Position numbers and translations under genes: made by a program. The notes under the pieces are model-generated. The model saw only the letters and a list, made by a program, of their open reading frames with translations. It did no database searches and had not been told where the DNA came from. From assembly GCA_903868375.1 (NCBI GenBank), contig CAIPVD010000030.1, positions 1 to 7,055 of the forward strand: a DNA stretch of 7,055 nucleotides, read 5' to 3'. The DNA is from an uncultured delta proteobacterium (GTDB lineage: Bacteria > UBA10199 > GCA-002796325 > 1-14-0-20-49-13). This document shows, in pieces, positions 5,400-7,055 of this stretch. How positions within the stretch are numbered: position 1 is the stretch's first letter; each line of letters begins with the position of its first letter.

Positions 5400-7055
5400 T
5401 TAAGCTCTTGTCCAGAATGATAACAAATTCCTTGCGATCAGTGCCATTCTTTGCCAGTCGATATTTGCTCCATTAAAGAGCTTTTGGAACTCTTTAAAGG
5501 CGCGACGGTTAGATTTCTGATCCCTAATTATTCTTGCTATGGAAAAAATGTCTTGTTCCCAAGGCCCTTTAAAATTATTGATCGTTTGCCACAAGATCAG
5601 GTCAGAGAACTGATCCAGCAGGCGTTTATCTATAGTTCCGTCTGACGAAAGATCGATAGCTGTTGCTATCATCATTACCTGGTATGGTTTGTCTTCCAAT
5701 CCTTCTATTGCCTGTTTAAAATTAGTAGCATGCTCTCGAAGGTCTTGTGACAGTGTTTCGCCTCCGACAAAGTATAGCTCCATTTGTTTATCGCCCATCT
5801 CTTTTGCTAGGAAGGCGTCGATTCGAAATGAATCGAAAATGGCTGCTCTTTGCTGAATGCGTGTTGGAAAAATACCGTTGTCGGTCTTTAGAATCCACAC
5901 GACATCACCCTTTATTTTTTGCGCGGCTTCAAACCGTTTGATCCGTGCCAGTAGCATCGCTTGGTCCATCAATGTCCGAACATACATCGCCTTGTTGCTC
6001 CAGAAAGATCCGTTCTCCTTGTCCACTTGATACGTTTCCCAAGTTCTATACAATTCCGCCAGTTTTCCGGATTCCCTTGCGGCCGCTTCGAGATTCCAAT
6101 CTGCTTTGTATGCGGCGATCAACTTTTTATAAGCTTCTTCCATGCGCACATTATCTTTAAGCCCTTGATTAGTTACGGCCGCTTCTCTATAGGCCGCAGA
6201 AGCTGCAAGTTGGTTTTTCTCCTCGATGAACATATCTCCAGCCTTGAGAAAATTGGTGACGGAGCTACCTAAATAACCGGCTTTGCGACCGAGGGCGCGC
6301 TGCGCGGTGGCTAGCCTTCTATAAGCGGCGGCAGCGTGTATCTTATAGCCGCCTTCGAAAAGCGCCAAGGCGATAGCTTCTTCCGCGGCAAGTTCCTGAT
6401 ACGTATCCTTCAAGCTTTTGAAAATTTCGGCAGCTCGTCTGAAACGATCCACGGCCAAAAGAGTTGCTTCTTTCATACCTAAACGTATGCCGATTCGAAG
6501 GGCCTCGCCTTCAGCATGCAGCAATTTCGCTACTGCAGTGGGGCGATCACCCAATTTTTCGTAGATTGCAATAGCTCTATCCTTTGCTTCAACATAGCCA
6601 GTAATATCGGACGGAGATAACCGAGCCATATTCTTAAAGTGCAATTTTGCAATGCCTTGGTCGAGATCTGCTATGGCTTCATCGGGTTCGCCAGCGGCTT
6701 TGTTCAGAAGTGCTTGCTGAAGTTGCTCTGCCGAACGTAGCGCAAGCGTTTTGGCGAGTTCGAATTCTTCGGGACGTCCCATATCCTTGGATGTATCGGC
6801 CGCTTGAGTAAAACCTTCCATCGCCGATCGAAGCCTTGATATTTTTTGCTCCTGAAAATAGCCTTCCGCTGCATCGGCAATGGGTGGGATGTTGCCTGCG
6901 GAGCTTGGAGAAGCTTTGGCGCCTAAAGAGAAGGCCAATATTGTCTGGTCATGTTGCGGCTCTAGAGTTCTGACATTATGGAGTGCTTGCAGGCCGTCGG
7001 AAAGAAGATCCAAAACTTTCTTGACCCGGATAACCGCTTCGGCATTGTCAGAACA
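5400..7055 (-). CDS. Alpha-helical TPR/SNAP-like repeat protein (5' end outside window)
   Basis: The frame stays open from the TAA at 5402-5400 to the right edge, giving 551 visible residues. A TTG at 7013 could be read as a start, but the codons above it (beginning CSDNAEAVIRVKK) contain no stop and look like ordinary protein, so the gene almost certainly begins beyond base 7055. The sequence is almost wholly amphipathic helix, rich in Ala, Leu, Glu and Lys. From about visible residue 75 to 350 it shows degenerate TPR or SNAP-type helical pairs, such as AVDRFRRAAEIFKSL, HAAAAYRRLATAQRALG and AASAAYREAAV, which usually serve protein-protein interaction. The C-terminal 200 residues are helical but less repetitive and end in NLLSFWTRA. 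No catalytic motif or membrane segment is visible, and export cannot be judged without the N-terminus. I do not recognise a specific family. It lies upstream of, and may be cotranscribed with, the DPBB gene. Confidence 0.8.
   Translation of the reverse strand, partial: CSDNAEAVIRVKKVLDLLSDGLQALHNVRTLEPQHDQTILAFSLGAKASPSSAGNIPPIADAAEGYFQEQKISRLRSAMEGFTQAADTSKDMGRPEEFELAKTLALRSAEQLQQALLNKAAGEPDEAIADLDQGIAKLHFKNMARLSPSDITGYVEAKDRAIAIYEKLGDRPTAVAKLLHAEGEALRIGIRLGMKEATLLAVDRFRRAAEIFKSLKDTYQELAAEEAIALALFEGGYKIHAAAAYRRLATAQRALGRKAGYLGSSVTNFLKAGDMFIEEKNQLAASAAYREAAVTNQGLKDNVRMEEAYKKLIAAYKADWNLEAAARESGKLAELYRTWETYQVDKENGSFWSNKAMYVRTLMDQAMLLARIKRFEAAQKIKGDVVWILKTDNGIFPTRIQQRAAIFDSFRIDAFLAKEMGDKQMELYFVGGETLSQDLREHATNFKQAIEGLEDKPYQVMMIATAIDLSSDGTIDKRLLDQFSDLILWQTINNFKGPWEQDIFSIARIIRDQKSNRRAFKEFQKLFNGANIDWQRMALIARNLLSFWTRA

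Noticed and set aside
1..7055. CRISPR arrays, tRNA or rRNA genes, insertion sequences, att sites
   Set aside because: Reading both strands showed no regularly spaced repeats, cloverleaf-like sequences, transposase or integrase coding, or terminal inverted repeats.

Overview
The window reads as chromosomal DNA of a Gram-negative bacterium. It encodes an E. coli-length Rho, a lipoprotein membrane-fusion adaptor with an inner-membrane-retention Asp after the lipidated Cys, and a periplasmic-type glycosidase with a Sec signal peptide. GC content looks intermediate. The style of the proteins suggests a deltaproteobacterial or related uncultured lineage, but this is an impression without database support. 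There are no mobile elements, tRNA or rRNA genes, CRISPR arrays or integrase genes. Genes are densely packed and no gene-free stretch reaches 300 bases.

Left part, plus strand: the last 19 codons of an unidentified gene (2-61), a 118-base AT-rich leader, then rho (180-1427). The ribosomal and release-factor genes that often follow rho are absent. Rho instead converges, across only 13 bases, on a minus-strand cluster.

Rest of the window, minus strand, in transcription order: (1) a large alpha-helical repeat (TPR/SNAP-like) protein whose start lies beyond base 7055; (2) an RlpA-like double-psi beta-barrel protein that has no signal peptide and lacks the usual catalytic Glu; (3) a DUF366-family protein; (4) QueE, the radical SAM enzyme of 7-deazaguanine (queuosine) synthesis, whose start overlaps the DUF366 stop as TAATG; (5) an orphan RND/HlyD-type periplasmic adaptor lipoprotein; (6) a secreted NAGPA-type phosphodiester glycosidase. 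Gaps are 75, 44, -1, 21 and 4 bases, so cotranscription of much of the block is plausible. Promoter-like sequences before DUF366 and before the adaptor could split it into sub-operons: helical protein/DPBB, DUF366/queE, and adaptor/NAGPA.

Two pairs look functionally meaningful. DUF366 and QueE are translationally coupled, suggesting that DUF366 acts in or beside the queuosine-precursor pathway. The adaptor and NAGPA genes are linked by 4 bases, with the NAGPA ribosome-binding site inside the end of the adaptor gene, suggesting a shared envelope role. No queC, queD, queF or RND pump gene lies in the window. No clearly new multi-gene system is demonstrated. The best leads are the DUF366-QueE pair, a ligase-like motif inside DUF366, and the atypical DPBB protein.
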